Source: Ectobius pallidus (Eukaryota; Arthropoda; Insecta; Blattodea; Ectobiidae). Taken from it: a stretch of DNA of 64,000 nt. The notes below the pieces were generated by a model. It saw nothing but the letters and a program-made list of their open reading frames with translations, had not been told where the DNA came from and did no database searches. The stretch spans positions 42,089,502 to 42,153,501 of the forward strand of contig CAXKWD010000008.1 of assembly GCA_964059195.1 (NCBI GenBank). The letters run 5' to 3'. The position numbers and the translations under genes were made by a program. Shown one piece after another: positions 10,871 to 23,137 of this stretch; within the stretch, counting starts at the first letter, position 1, and every line of letters begins with the position of its first letter.

Positions 10871-11216
10871 GATTCCTTAATTATTGAATAATTATATTGT
10901 TCACTATTAACCATGAAAATCGGTATTAACTATAAGTAATATGAGCAATATTTTGTTCTATACAAAATAACTAAATGGAAATAAAATGTAGTGATAAACA
11001 TAAGCATACATACATTACATAGTAAAATATCACACTTTTTAACGTATAGCCATCATTATTTACATTCCTTCAGCGAATTACTACAACATGTGGGGTATTT
11101 ATTCAAATCATACTTAAAATTCAAACACAGTTAATATACTATGAGAATTACATTTACACATTCAATTACTCATATCACCACGACACATGGAAACGCATTC
11201 GTATGTCACTCATGAC

Positions 11217-12176
11217 CAGGGCTAGGATTTATATGTACTGAAAAATGTCAAAATATGTACATATATATGTACTATAAAATGTCAAAATATGTACATATAT
11301 ATGTACTAAAAATGTAAAAATACCTATATATATATATATATGCAAATATATTTTGTAAAATATGGACATCAAAACAAATTTAACCACTAGACACTACATT
11401 TTGTTACTAAAATGCTTTACAAATACTGGATTCATAAATTAAATTATTCAATTTTTTTTTTCAGATCACTTTATTTGTATTCATTCATTGATTATTTCGG
11501 CTGCCATAACAGTATGCCACAAAATGTTGTTTTAAATTTTCAAAAGTGATTTGTATTGGCTGAAGCTTCGTTCTACTGAAGTGATTGGCGCGTGTTTAAA
11601 ATTAACTCATTCTAGTTTTACATTTGATGAGCCCCTTAAGACCACTGATTTTACACATTTCTTCAAAGCCTGGATTTCTTGATGACACATTGTCCACTTT
11701 ACATTTGATAAGATCGGCTAAATTTCCACGTATACATTTGAGTTCATGAATCATGTTTTTCACATTGTCAATATTTCCAGGTAATGTGAGATTATTATTT
11801 TGTAGTTTCTGAATTATTTTTGTTATATTACAAAAATTTGATTCAATGTAACACAAATCATTTTTTACACATTCATTTCTGTACATAACTGTAAACTTAT
11901 CCTGTACTGCCATATTTTCTGTCACTGAAAACGACAATTTTATATAGTTTTACTCTTAAGAATGAAATATGTACAAATATTGCATTAAAATCACTAAATA
12001 TGGACAAATATTTATTTTACATATAAATATGTACTAATATCAGAAATATGGAAAAATATGTAAAATAAATTTGTTTAATTTGAATAGAGGACAACATAAT
12101 AGATGGAGATAAGTGAAAAAAATGTGTCTATATATGATATTAAGAAATATGTAATTACATATAAATCCTAGCCCTG
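11217..12176. mobile_element. Short hAT element
   Basis: The ends are inverted (cagggctaggatttatat...) and flanked by an exact 8-bp duplication ctcatgac (11209-11216, 12177-12184), the hAT hallmark. It carries a transposase fragment on the minus strand and is nested in the Gypsy element. Confidence 0.88.
11602..11937 (-). pseudogene. hAT transposase fragment
   Basis: A 111-residue open frame that resembles the middle part of a group of insect hAT transposases, with a conserved CYIESNF-like start, a KIIQKLQNNNLTL helix and EEMCKIS. The catalytic D/D/E residues and the C-terminal dimerisation region are not present. The family assignment comes from recalled similarity plus the 8-bp duplication around the host element. 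Confidence 0.5.
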
Positions 12177-12603
12177 CTCATGACCATACGTTGGATGTAA
12201 ACAATGATGCTATAGGTTATGATTAGATGCACACTTTCTAACCACAAATTTTAGCCTTTTAATTCTTTACGAAGATTATAGTGGATTTATCAGTGGAATA
12301 TATTGGAACTATGTTCATGAAGGCTGGTTAGAATTACATCATACCATCATGCATTAACACCCTCACACTGATTATCGACACTTTTCACTTGTAATGGCTA
12401 TAAACACTTATTTGATATCACGTGGAGATTCTCGACACGATCATTCACTCTTATGAAACAACATTCTACAATTTTATTTCCTTGTGTACTAAAAATCATG
12501 GTAAGGGATCTACACTATAGTTTGTATATGTATGAATAATTATTGTCTGTTCATATACAAAATTACTTAAGGGATTTTTCATCAACTTTTTCATAATATG
12601 GTC

Positions 12604-13732
12604 TCAGTAAAGCCTTGTGAAATCTACCAGTGGGTTTCTTTTATGTTCCATATTACCTACAATTGGCTCTACTGTTATTAATCCCTTACTAGTTGATGGA
12701 GTATCTACATCTAAATTGGAATTTTCCCTCAATGAAGATGGTGTGTCAACATCAATATTTTTTTTCCTTATACCACTATCTTGTACACTAGAATCTAGAT
12801 TACCCTGGTCGTCTAAAGATATCGTAGTAGCACTAATGATCATTATATTTTGAAGTTGAAATTTCTATAACTCTTGATTCAAGCATATTTGCAATAACTT
12901 GGTCCGCTTGTTTACGAAGTGCAATTGGCAAAGGTCGAGATTTATAATTGAATTCTTTCACTTCAGACATATCTAACTGGTGAGTATAGGATTTGCATTT
13001 TCCCGGAATGTCTGAAAACACATTCTTGTGACGTAGTAACACTTTTAGTAACTTTTCTTTCTGATCTACGCTCAAATTATATGTTGATTCCACTTTTGAC
13101 TTAAGTATATCTTCTATTTGATTGCTTTTCTCCATTCTATTTACTACGATCTCATTTACTTCATTTTCCTTATTATTATTCCCAGAAATTGTTAATTCCT
13201 CATATTCCTCTAAATTAAAGTTACATTCCTCACAATGAACACTCTTGCAATGGAATTCCTCATCATTGCCTATTTGGGAGCTATCTGTTGGCTCTACCAT
13301 AACCATAACCTCATTTTCACCTATCTGTAACTTTTCCACGATAAATGTCTCATAAGGAATATCTATCTCATCATTTACTTCTCCTTCATTACTTTCTGGT
13401 CTGATAAATGGAATAACGTATTTTGTTTTATTGATGGATATCACTAAATTATTTTTCTCAAAGCTAATAATGCTAGCGTAGTCAGCAAAAGAATCGCAAC
13501 CGATAATAAAATCGCTAGTAAGACCTGGCACTACTAAGCTAAAAATATCTAATTCCAAATTTTGAATTTTGATTTTGAACATACATTGTTGTTTTACAGA
13601 CTGACGTTTCCTACCAATAGCTACTGTGCACGTCACACCACAAAGCGGAAGAGACTGATGTGGAATTTTATTTACTTTTAATTTGTTATACAATGTCTCA
13701 CTCATCACTGTGTTTGAACAACCTGTGTCCAA
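12604..13732 (-). pseudogene. Gypsy protease and reverse transcriptase N-terminus
   Basis: The frame starting near 13732 opens with the retropepsin active site (MDTGCSNTV) and has a typical later FIIGCDSF segment. After an acidic linker it enters the first reverse transcriptase block (HKNVFSDIPGK, PLPIALRKQADQVI, ESRVIEIS). It stops there; the rest of pol is deleted and joined to an unrelated-looking tail frame (12843-12604). No YxDD box exists in the element. Confidence 0.8.
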
Positions 13733-13920
13733 TAACGCATTTACTTTTACATTTCCTATGCTTATATTTATCCTAGGAGGTTCTGCAATTCTTTCCTCAT
13801 CTCCTATGGCTGTAGATTCATTATTTACTTTTTCTTTCTGTGCTTGTACAGAATCGATGAGCCCATTACAACTTTCGTTAGTGCTACCAGATACTTCAGG
13901 ACCCTCAAAGTACTGGGTAT

Positions 13921-14853
13921 CTAGTTTAACGGATTACTATCCTGATTGTAACTTTCAACCTGAGGACTGTCGTTATTTCTACTCCTAAACGGTGCAGCTA
14001 TAGGATTTAGTTCCTCTCTGTCACGATCACTATGCCTACTCACTTGACTAACAGGAGATGTTGGCCTATTTCTATTGTTCCTGGAATTTTGATTATTGTT
14101 CCTATTGAAATTAGGTCTCCAAAAACCTTGTTGATAGTTTCGGTTTCCTAACCAAGGTATGTTGTTTCTATTTCTACCTCTATTCTGCCTTCGCCTATAC
14201 ACTTGAATCCTATTTATTTGGTTCCTGTTTTGGTTGAACCGATCATTCTGATTATTCCTGTTGGGACAATTTCTTCTATGATACTCATTATTTCTGTTCC
14301 TATTGGTAGGCATGGGACCACGATAGGTTTCTCTTGCGTTCCTTTGATACTGATTATTTTGGCGCTGTGCCCCTACCTCAAAGTAATGTGGTTCATTAGA
14401 CAATCTACAGTCTTGAGACAGATTTTGTTCATTACTGTTTTCATAGTTTGCTCTTGAATTATTAGGACTTTCCTGCTTACTATTGTCAGTATTTTCAAAT
14501 GCAGTTAACAGGTCTATCATTTCACCTAGGTCCTTAGGTTTGGCTACTATCAAATTATATCTCACGGAATTTTGGTAATGGTTGATAAGAATTTTTACAA
14601 GGTCTTGATCGGATGGTGGCGGATCTAGTTGTTTACTTAACATGGCTACCTCCAATAAATAGTCAATCATTGATTGCCCTTTCTTTGGGTCGAAGACACC
14701 GTTCGATAATTTTAACCTAATCTGATTCTGCCTAGTGTTGTTCCAATATCTGTTCAAAAATTGCTTTTTGAAATCTTCATATGCTATGTTTTCCTTCATG
14801 GTAATCATAAACCATCTTAAGGCTCGGCCTCTTAACGCTCTCCTAACCATCAA
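13921..14853 (-). CDS. Gypsy gag (retrotransposon gag domain)
   Basis: 310 residues. Residues ~1-125 look like a Retrotrans_gag capsid domain (WFMITMKENIAYEDFKKQF, DYLLEVAMLSKQL). The rest is a long Asn/Arg-rich, disordered, basic tail (many RN and NQ pairs) that could bind RNA in place of a zinc knuckle, since no CCHC box is present. A further N-terminal part of gag lies upstream in separate frames. Confidence 0.7.
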   Translation of the reverse strand: MMVRRALRGRALRWFMITMKENIAYEDFKKQFLNRYWNNTRQNQIRLKLSNGVFDPKKGQSMIDYLLEVAMLSKQLDPPPSDQDLVKILINHYQNSVRYNLIVAKPKDLGEMIDLLTAFENTDNSKQESPNNSRANYENSNEQNLSQDCRLSNEPHYFEVGAQRQNNQYQRNARETYRGPMPTNRNRNNEYHRRNCPNRNNQNDRFNQNRNQINRIQVYRRRQNRGRNRNNIPWLGNRNYQQGFWRPNFNRNNNQNSRNNRNRPTSPVSQVSRHSDRDREELNPIAAPFRSRNNDSPQVESYNQDSNPLN

Positions 14854-14916
14854 TGTTTTTAGTTCGGTTGGAAGAGATCTTAGGTGGAAATATTCTTCTA
14901 ACTCTGAAATAAAAGA

Positions 14917-16183
14917 TTAGGGATTATCGTATTCCTCTTCATTAAAAACAGGCATTTCCAAATCACTAGCTATACCATGATTCAAATTACAGGAAGGAAT
15001 TTGAATATGTTCATTTGATGTTACAGACCTTGAAGTAGTAGGTTGTTCATAATTTCCATTACCCTCAGATAAAATATCACTACATTCCCTTAACTGACCT
15101 TGATTTTCCTGAATTACATTATTTTGAACAATGTTACCTACAGGTGTTACACTAGTACTTGATGAAGTTTGGAAACTAGCTAACTTTTCAGTTACAATGT
15201 TATCAATTTGCCTTTCAATATGATCTGTCTCCCTTACTACACTAATTTTCAAATGGGAAGCGTTTTGCTCTTCTCCTTGCTTAGATACGCGGTCCAATCA
15301 GAGACGTCGAGACGGAAGGAAGACCCTTCTTGATAGCGGTACTACTTTAGCTCGTACACGTGATTGGCGGTGAAGGAAAACGCTTCCCATTTGAAAATTA
15401 CTGTAGGTTCCTAGTTGCTAGGGTCATTTCCTCCCTAATCTCTTTTAATTCTTTTTGAATTTGTGCTTTTGTTGAATCTAATTCTTTTTGTTTTTCCTCA
15501 GCACTATCTACCTGATTTTTCCTAAGTTGTTCGTATGAACACACTATATCTTTAATTACATCATCAAAATCAGCTCTTACTTTGTTAATATGTTTACCTA
15601 TTTCTTTATTAACATTATCTTTGATTTCTGCCTTTAGATCATCCTGTAACTTTTTGAGGTTAGTTTCCACTGTAGTAACATTATTTCTCACTTCATTGAC
15701 ATTATTTCTGACTTCCGTTACTTCTTGGCCTATGCTAGCTATATTCTGATTCACTTTACTTATTTCCTTACTGACATCTTTTCCTATTTCATCCCTACTA
15801 TTTCTAATTTCCTCTTTCATATCAGTGTTTGACCTATCTAACTTATTACTCATATCTGTGTTTGATTTTTCTATTTTATTACTCATATCTTTCATTTCTG
15901 TATTTGATTTGTCTATCTTATTACTCATATCTTTCATTTCCCGCATTAAACTCTGCATCATAGTATGAAAACTGGACGCTACTTCATTGTTAGACATGTT
16001 TAAGACATTAATTGGAGTTACAGGCCTACTCTGACTATTAACTTGTTCTATTTCAGAATTTTTTTCTGAGTTCCTATTCTCTGTAAAACCTTCCATGAAG
16101 TCTTGTGCGTTTGTCTCAAATTCTGGCCTATCCTGCGAGTCTTTTTCGGTAATATTAGACATTTTTCCTGACCTTAGTAACAT
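14917..16183 (-). pseudogene. Gypsy gag N-terminal coiled coil, interrupted
   Basis: Two minus-strand frames (16183-15398 and 15297-14917). The first is a long coiled coil with repeats such as MKDMSNKIEKSNT and many VRNNV words; the second is Ser/Thr-rich. Between them, about 105 bp is bounded by an inverted copy of ttttcaaatgggaagcg (near 15250 and 15380), which breaks the frame. An original single gag polypeptide is likely. Confidence 0.6.
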
Positions 16184-16560
16184 TAATATTTATCATTATT
16201 CGTCACACGCAATTTTCGTAATTGTCTTCTTTGGAGCACTTAAGTAAATAAAAGATCTTACTTGAAAATAGTATGTTTATACTATTTATTTGTGCTTCCC
16301 TCGTAGTGAAGAATTCGTCAGGTCTCCTGTTGCGGGTCTGATGTTTTCTTCGCGGTCTGTACGGCCAGTAGATCACCACCCCTCAACCTTGACTGCCGCT
16401 GCCTCTGCCTCCCGTTGACCTTGCGCTCAGCTGTTCCACTCGGCTGCTGCTCCCAAGTGATGCTTTTCTGCTCGCAATCTCGTCTTCCACGTTGTTATTC
16501 CGTAGATTCAACACTAGCTCTGCGCCAGTTGGGCCGCCAAATTTGATGCTAGTTGATCGC

Positions 16561-16576
16561 CCCACGTTGGGTGCCA
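16561..16576 (-). promoter_or_regulatory. Gypsy primer-binding site
   Basis: On the minus strand, four bases after the 5' LTR, TGGCACCCAACGTGGG begins with TGG as expected for pairing with a tRNA CCA end. Which tRNA is used was not worked out. Confidence 0.65.
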
Positions 16577-16580
16577 AATT

Positions 16581-17194
16581 TGATGTGGTAATGTTGCTTC
16601 GATGTAATTTTGGATTTCCACGGCTATAATGTGAGACTCTTCAGGGAACTCGTGCGGTCGATTTCAATTTAACAAACTGGTAAATTTTAACTGCAGTTTA
16701 TTTATTGCAACTACGCAGATAATATGCCACTATAATATATAATAAAGCTGTTGCAATGAGGCGGCAGTAGAGGTAAATCTCTAGTGCGTATGTACTTGGC
16801 GAGTGGAGAGCGAATAATGCGTGCGTGGGCAGAAGGGTTGCCATTTATATAACCTCACTTTTAGTTCTCGTGAGCCACGATATCTCGCATGTAAAAGGGT
16901 TTACAAGTTTAATCCCATAATTCTGGTTCTGCCATTGGCTGATTATTCAATTCTAGCCAGCGTCCTTCTTTGAAAATTCAGTTAAACGAACTCATCGGGG
17001 AATTCCCTTTCACAAGCGTTACTAGCTACACCTTAGAACATAACAGGCACAAGTACAGCGTCACTTTGATTGCATCATGATAAACTCCCGAAATTAAGCT
17101 TTTTTACATAACTAATCAAAATTTTGATATTGAAATACTAATTTCTGAATTAAAATAAGATTATAGGCTATTGTAATATCTTATTACAGCTTCA
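16581..17194 (-). repeat. Gypsy 5' LTR
   Basis: 614 bp, partner of 9731-10347. Promoter and start sites would lie here on the minus strand. Confidence 0.9.
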
Positions 17195-17615
17195 TCATAC
17201 TGCTAGAGCAACAATTTTTATTGTATATAAATCAACCTGGTTTTTGTTTTAACATTACTACTGCAATTAGCAGCTAAATAGACATTTTTACATTCTATAA
17301 TAATCTGCTTTCAACAGATTAACATTCTATGACTACATACTACTTTTAATTGCAGCGCATATTAAGCGTATGTTTTTAAATATAAATAGATTTTAATGAA
17401 TTTGTAAATACATTACTGTGATAATGTAAATAGTATTTTAATTGACTGTGTAAATATGTGTATTTTCTTTTTAGCATGTGTATTTTTTAGCATAACTCAT
17501 AACTCAAAACAGATTATATCATTCTAATAATAAATATCTGAGGCTAACTGCGGCTTTTTGGTTTTATCATTATTTGAGGGTATAAGGCGAAACATTAATC
17601 ACTAATTTCCTTAAT

Positions 17616-18049
17616 GATTATGAATATCATACAGCAAATTTATGGAAGCAAATTAATCCACATTTCATATCAGCAACACTACTGACGGTCCTACAGCATA
17701 CAGCATTTTTATCTTCCATAACCACAATGTAAAGTAAGGAGTTTATTTAATTTTAAACTAAAATACAAGCACCTCAAGTAAATCAGGTAAGCTGTTTCAT
17801 TTTTATTTCATATGAATTCAAGACATTGTCATATCACTCCTGGATGTTGCTTGATATATATTATCAGTGTACGGAAAAAAATTCAGTTAGATTTAAAAGC
17901 TGATTTTCAAGATTTTTTTTTACCATTTTTATGATGAAATTCAATTTTTAAATAGCGAAATATATGTAGAAATTTAACATTTTATTTGACGAAATCCGGA
18001 GTTTTTATTCACCACAAATCATCAACTCTACCTATCATCCTTGGGCTTC
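17616..18049. other. AT-rich sequence, nothing firm
   Basis: Lies between the palindrome arm and the Penelope endonuclease relic and may be decayed Penelope sequence, but no motif is readable. Confidence 0.35.
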
Positions 18050-18440
18050 TTCGAAATTTCAAAAAATATTCAAAAATTTCGGGATCACTTTAGCCACAAA
18101 AAACAATTACAGTATTAAGAATTTAATAAAAACTAACCACGGTGACTGCATACCTCCAGGGAAAAAATCAGGAATATATCAAATTAATTGTCAAAATTGT
18201 GACCAATTTTACGTAGGAAGAACAAAAAGAAACATTGACACCAGAGTAAAAGAACATGTGAGGAACATCAAAAACTGTCAAATTGAAAAATCAGCTGTGG
18301 CATCACATGTTTGGGAATATGACCATGACATTTCGAAAGAACCTAAACTATTAAAGTCAGTAAGTAAACACAAGGATCTGGAAATTTGGGAAAAAAATTT
18401 ACATTAAAAAATTCAAGAACAGCCTAATGAATTTTGAAAT
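18050..18440 (+). pseudogene. Penelope-like element, GIY-YIG endonuclease relic
   Basis: One frame reads GIYQINCQNCDQFYVGRTKR, with the GIY and Y-V-G motifs spaced as in Penelope endonucleases, followed by a conserved RVKEH segment and SAVASHVWEYDHD. The reverse transcriptase is not present next to it. The frame breaks near 18405. Probably the same insertion as the palindromic sequence to its left. Confidence 0.8.
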
Positions 18441-19035
18441 ACCTGAGGAGGACAGTTTAATCAGAAAGTTCATAAAAAGCCCACCAGGTGCGCAAAAGAA
18501 TCTTCCTGAGAAGGATTTGGCAGTTGATAGAGTATTTGAAAATGGGGAGGAGGTTCCTTGAAATGTGTCATACCAAATTATGGTAAGTGAAGCAAAAAGT
18601 GTGTTTATGTCAACTCATATAGTAAATTAATTTTATTATAGTTGCTTCACTGTATAAAGTTCCACAAAGTCTTTATTGTGATAATTTACTTCTATGTTGG
18701 CCAAAAATGAGAATGAAATTACTAAGACCCAGAAGGGGCCTTCAAAATCAATCGGGAAATTTTACATATCTCACTCACCCTAGCCTAGGAATGCCGCAAC
18801 TCCAAGAGCAACTTTTTACTTTCACATGCTGTTTTACACACTCCGTGACACACTGAAGTCAACATCACGGCGAATCCGCAAAGCTAAACGATAGCAAGAG
18901 AGCCTATGCGCAAGCGCAAGAAACAAAAGCACATCAACTCAGTAGGCGCGTTCGAAAAGAAACTGTAATATAATCTATACATTTTAAAATCACTTCACAT
19001 TCACATTTTTGTTGTCTGCTCTCATTAATGATATG
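18441..19035. other. Tail of Penelope relic and unassigned DNA
   Basis: Decayed sequence after the endonuclease; no other feature seen. Confidence 0.35.
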
Positions 19036-20211
19036 CAAATATTGCAATGTTGGGAGAACAGCTTCCCAGGAGGCCTGGAATAAATCAAGCCCTCTGTATT
19101 TTTTACTGGTGTAGGCCTACATCATGCTGTTTGGTATGTCTGCAGGCAAAAAGAGCATCTCTTTAACAGAACTTCTAATGATCTTGTCAATGTCTTCCAA
19201 AAAAAGTAGAAGACAACTGATGCAAAGGAGCCATCTGTAGAGGATAAATTAGTTTGGGCCAAATGTACTGTAAATAATAAATAAGGAGATCTTGTCATAG
19301 TAATGTTAGATGTGAAACAAGCTTGTGATACAGTTGGCTATGTTCATTTGGAAAAAGTTCTTGATAGTCAGTGATTACCAAGCAGTCTTTGCCAATGAAT
19401 AAAATCTTTATCAGGTGGGAATAACCCAAGAATTTACTCAATGGGAAATAAGTTTAATTCTATAGGACTTAAGAGGGGAGTCTTTCAGGGAACCCCATTT
19501 TCCTCATCCCGATTTAAACTCTCAATTGATTTCCTTCTTAAACAGATGACAGAAAAACAGAGATGCTTACTGATGCTAAGTTACATTAAGTGCATTTGTA
19601 GATGACCTAGTTATTATCAACAACTCCCTGGCCTCAGCCCATGACCTTGTAATGATGGTAATATCCAGAGCCCGAATTTTTAGGTTTTTATAAATCCTGT
19701 TTTAGTTTTAAATATATTTTAGACAATTTTTTCAAAATTTTACTTTAATGTAAAATAAATACATTGAAAAAATAATAAGTTAATTCATTTTATTTTTACT
19801 TAAATTTCCATGACTCTGAACCACAAAACATTAGGAATACTTTTGCTTACTTTTAGAATTACCTGTGTCATTTCCAACTCCACCACAAAGTCAACAAGAA
19901 CGTTTCTCAATTAATCAACTTTTAGAATATTTCACTTTCAGTGTCCTGCTGTAGCAAACACTGTGAATAAACTGCAAGTGTAAGCTTCGTAAGAATGCCT
20001 TTAAGTTGCTTCTAGAGTAACCGGGTATTTCGGTTCACTTAAGATTCCCTTTGCCGAAACAATGGAGTACAAAAATGACAAAATTACAAAACAAAATGCT
20101 GTATTTTATCTTACAAAATAATATACTGGCAACATTGAGCAAGATGCAAAATGCAGGCAGATATTTGAAAAGTAATTTTTAGTAGAACAATAATAATTAG
20201 ATTAATTACTA

Positions 20212-20745
20212 CAGTTGACTCCCTCTAGTCCGGCCTTGGATGGTTCGGCCGCCGGATGGTTTGGCCGACTTCTTGGAATGAGCCATCTGCGTGCAGAAGG
20301 GTTTCTCACGGCAATAATCGACTAGAATAAACATGTCTGTTTAGTTTCCAGTCTTAAGTGTAAACAAATCGCATCAGTTCACTTGACGATTGCGTTCATT
20401 TCAGACGTGAATTTTACTCTTGTGCTGTTAGTATCTTTTACTGTGACTACCTATGTCGAGCAACAGGCTGGCGCATCAGCTGTTGATGTAATGTTCATGA
20501 AGAAGTGGCGTGATTATGCTTTCAAAGAAACAGTTTAATTAAAAAAGCAGAAGAAAATAACAGATTTCTTTTAATTTTGAAATTGTAATTGTAATACTGT
20601 ATTTTAATTTTTGCGTAAGTACGCTTTCAAAATCGACAAAACCATCTTAGAAATTGATTTTTGCTTTACATGTTTAAAAGACCGCCGGATAGTCCGGCCT
20701 TTTTTAATCCGGTCTCGGGGTGGCCGGATTAGAGGGAGCCTACTG
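20212..20745. mobile_element. Tigger/pogo-type MITE
   Basis: The inverted ends read cagt-g-ctccctctaatccgg (imperfect), flanked by TA (20210-20211, 20746-20747). It keeps the last codons of a Tigger/Jerky-like transposase on the plus strand. It is inserted in the R2-like relic. Confidence 0.8.
20463..20574 (+). pseudogene. Tigger transposase C-terminus with PIP-box
   Basis: The frame reads VMFMKKWRDYAF, a stop, then in the same frame QKKITDFF followed by a stop. QKKITDFF (20548-20571) matches the PCNA-interacting consensus QxxIxxFF. A PIP-box at the C-terminus of pogo transposase is established knowledge. This copy is an internal-deletion remnant. Confidence 0.7.
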
Positions 20746-21907
20746 TATTGTTATGTTATCATATTTTACCTGAAAAGCAGTTCTAGCCGTTTTTAGTTTT
20801 TAACGTCTTATTTAGCCATTTTTAGGTTTTATAAGATTTGCTATGTGACTACCATGGCGGTGAAATGGATAATTATGTTAAAATATCACAGTTAGCTAGC
20901 AAGGAACAAAATTGTTTAGAGTACAGTGGATAAAATTACCTCGAACAGTCACTATGTTTCAGCCTGAACTCCAGGCCTTCCTCAGGTGAAATGAGTTGGA
21001 CCTAGGTTTGAATTACCTAGTATGTTGAAATAGTTTAAAACCTAAGAATCCGGGCCCTAGTAATATCCTTGCTATAAAATGTAGGACTATAAATAAACTG
21101 TCAGAAATCTGGAGCTATTAATATAAAGAATGGAGCATAGTTGAAAGAAGACATATTATCTGATTGATAATATGTCTATTGAGAGGACACTATTGAGAGG
21201 CTAGGAGGACACTATTAAATATTTAGGTGTCACTTTTCAAGAAGAAGCAAAATTTAGTCCAGAAAGAGTTATAGTGTCTCTTAGAAACGATCTTGAAAAT
21301 CTGATCTCCACTCCTATGCTATGACTTGGTCAAAAACTGAATATTGTTAATCAGTACATTTGGCCTAAACTAACATATCCTCACAGACGGCTCCTTTGCA
21401 GCAGTTGTCTTCTACTTTCTTGGAAGACATTGGCAAGATCATTAGAAGTTCTGTTAAAGACATACTCTTTTTGCCTGCAGACATACCAAACAGCATGATG
21501 TAATCCATGCCTCCTGGGAAGCTGTTCTCCAACATTGCAATGTCTGTGCGTTGGTTCTAACAGGATCAACGTCAATTTCTTGCAAGAATGAGATCTAAAC
21601 ATTATTGAGCTTGGCTAGTCTTTATCTTTCATATAATAAGAGTGTCAATGCATGTTGCTATTAATAGACTTAATATAAAAACCTTAGAGGCCAATGTCGG
21701 AAGTTCTGAGCAAAAAATGTTACTTCTGCAAAGGCTTCAAAGTCAGTTGTCTCAAACGCAAGTTTTATGACATTGGCCCTTTTAGAACGAAGCCACAGAT
21801 AATTGCATATAATTAATGAAAGCAGACAACTCACATGTGAATGCACTCAGGAATTTGGATGATGAATTTAACTCTTAACCATGGACATGATTGTTCTGTT
21901 TCATTGG

Positions 21908-23099
21908 CTGATATGCATAAAAAAAGAGTACATAGTTTTTACTTGCAGAATTCAAATTTATACTTGCAGTCGTATGCATAAAAACCAGATGGACTTCCCA
22001 CTCACTGCGTCCACGTGACAAAAAGCTCTTTAAGTACTCAGCCGCATAGCACCCACTTCAATTATGTATGCATAAAGACTGAGTGGCAGGAGCGTTTACT
22101 AGGAAATTTGTGAGCTACCAAATACGACAGTCAGTGACACTCACTACATGCTACTCGGGTGATTCACGCGGAATATATGGACATTCCAGAAAGAATGAAA
22201 TCTACAAAGAATGTAGGGACAACCCTCTGGCATGTAGATGAGCCAGAAACAATCCCTGCGGCTTTTCCTTATGAAAATTTGCATAAATAAAATACTTGAA
22301 TTTTTAACTATACTTCCTCTGCCAGTATTAGGTACTATAGATAGAGGAAGTATTATGTAGACCCCGAAATACAATGTCATGTTTCCAACTTGTTTTGAGG
22401 TTCCCTGAATCCAAAAATATTATTTTCTGAAAGATGTTTGTCTGCATAGCTCGAGAAACCACTAATTGACAAGAAACAATTTTTTTTATTTAGGTTAGGT
22501 ATCTTTTGGGAGTGTGACACGAAGACTGGCCAGTTTACACAAAGAAAAGTTTGTTTTTTTGCAGCATTCTCGAAAACAATTTTGTTTAAATTTTGTAATT
22601 GAGGTGCTTATATTAAGAGCTAAACTTTTATTTGAAATATTTTTTCGCAAAAATTCTCTGACGGATAGTTACAAGGCAGGCACCGTTCATAGAAACTCAA
22701 TCTTGCCTGGTGAACAATAAGATTTCCATCAAGCTGATACAACTGAATACCTATTCTTTGCAACACGGCCTCTTATTCTATATCACAATTTGAAGAAAGG
22801 TGTATTGCCCCCACTTACAGAAGTTTGCGAGTGCATTAAATAACATTTTATTTGGGTTGTGCATCCTTCAGGAATGCGACACAAAGAATGGCAACAACTT
22901 TCTTTTCATTCTTACAAGCACTTTATTTGAAGAAAATTTCATTTTTCTTAATTTTCTCGAAATCAGTTTAACGATTTTTATAGGTATATTATGTAGGCCT
23001 ACTATAATATAGTATACTATGAGTAAAACTTTTATTTGAAAATGTTCTCCCAATAAATTCTCTGAAGGGTAGTTATAAGCAATTTCATGCAATGACTTG

Positions 23100-23137
<38 letters not shown>

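Larger units (their letters stand above)
9731..17194 (-). mobile_element. Ty3/Gypsy LTR retrotransposon, deletion derivative
   Basis: Two ~615-bp LTRs (9731-10347, 16581-17194) begin TGATGTGG and end CTTCA, flanked by the 4-bp duplication TCAT (9727-9730, 17195-17198). Coding runs on the minus strand: gag-like frames, then protease, then only the first part of reverse transcriptase. The catalytic reverse transcriptase, RNase H and integrase are missing. A hAT element (11217-12176) and a SINE fragment lie in the region between pol and the 3' LTR. The element cannot move by itself. The LTRs differ at a number of sites, so the insertion is not brand new. Confidence 0.9.
9015..17615. repeat. Large palindrome (~560-bp arms) split by a Gypsy element
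   Basis: The left arm 9015-9575 is the inverted copy of 9596-9730 plus 17199-17615. The loop is only about 20 nt (9576-9595). The right arm is interrupted by the Gypsy element at 9731-17194. The arms match over nearly their whole length, with a few substitutions. Because GIY-YIG coding sequence of a Penelope-like element follows at 18050, and such elements often have inverted terminal parts, this is probably Penelope terminal sequence. Confidence 0.8.
19290..21870 (+). pseudogene. R2-like reverse transcriptase, decayed
   Basis: Readable fragments include MLDVKQACDTV (motif A region), GLKRGVFQGTPFSS (motif B region), AFVDDLVIINNSLASAHDL (catalytic box, FVDD in place of FADD) and FLEDIGKIIRSSVKDILFLP (thumb). 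Several stops and shifts lie between. The order and motifs fit the R2 type. Nonfunctional. Confidence 0.7.
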
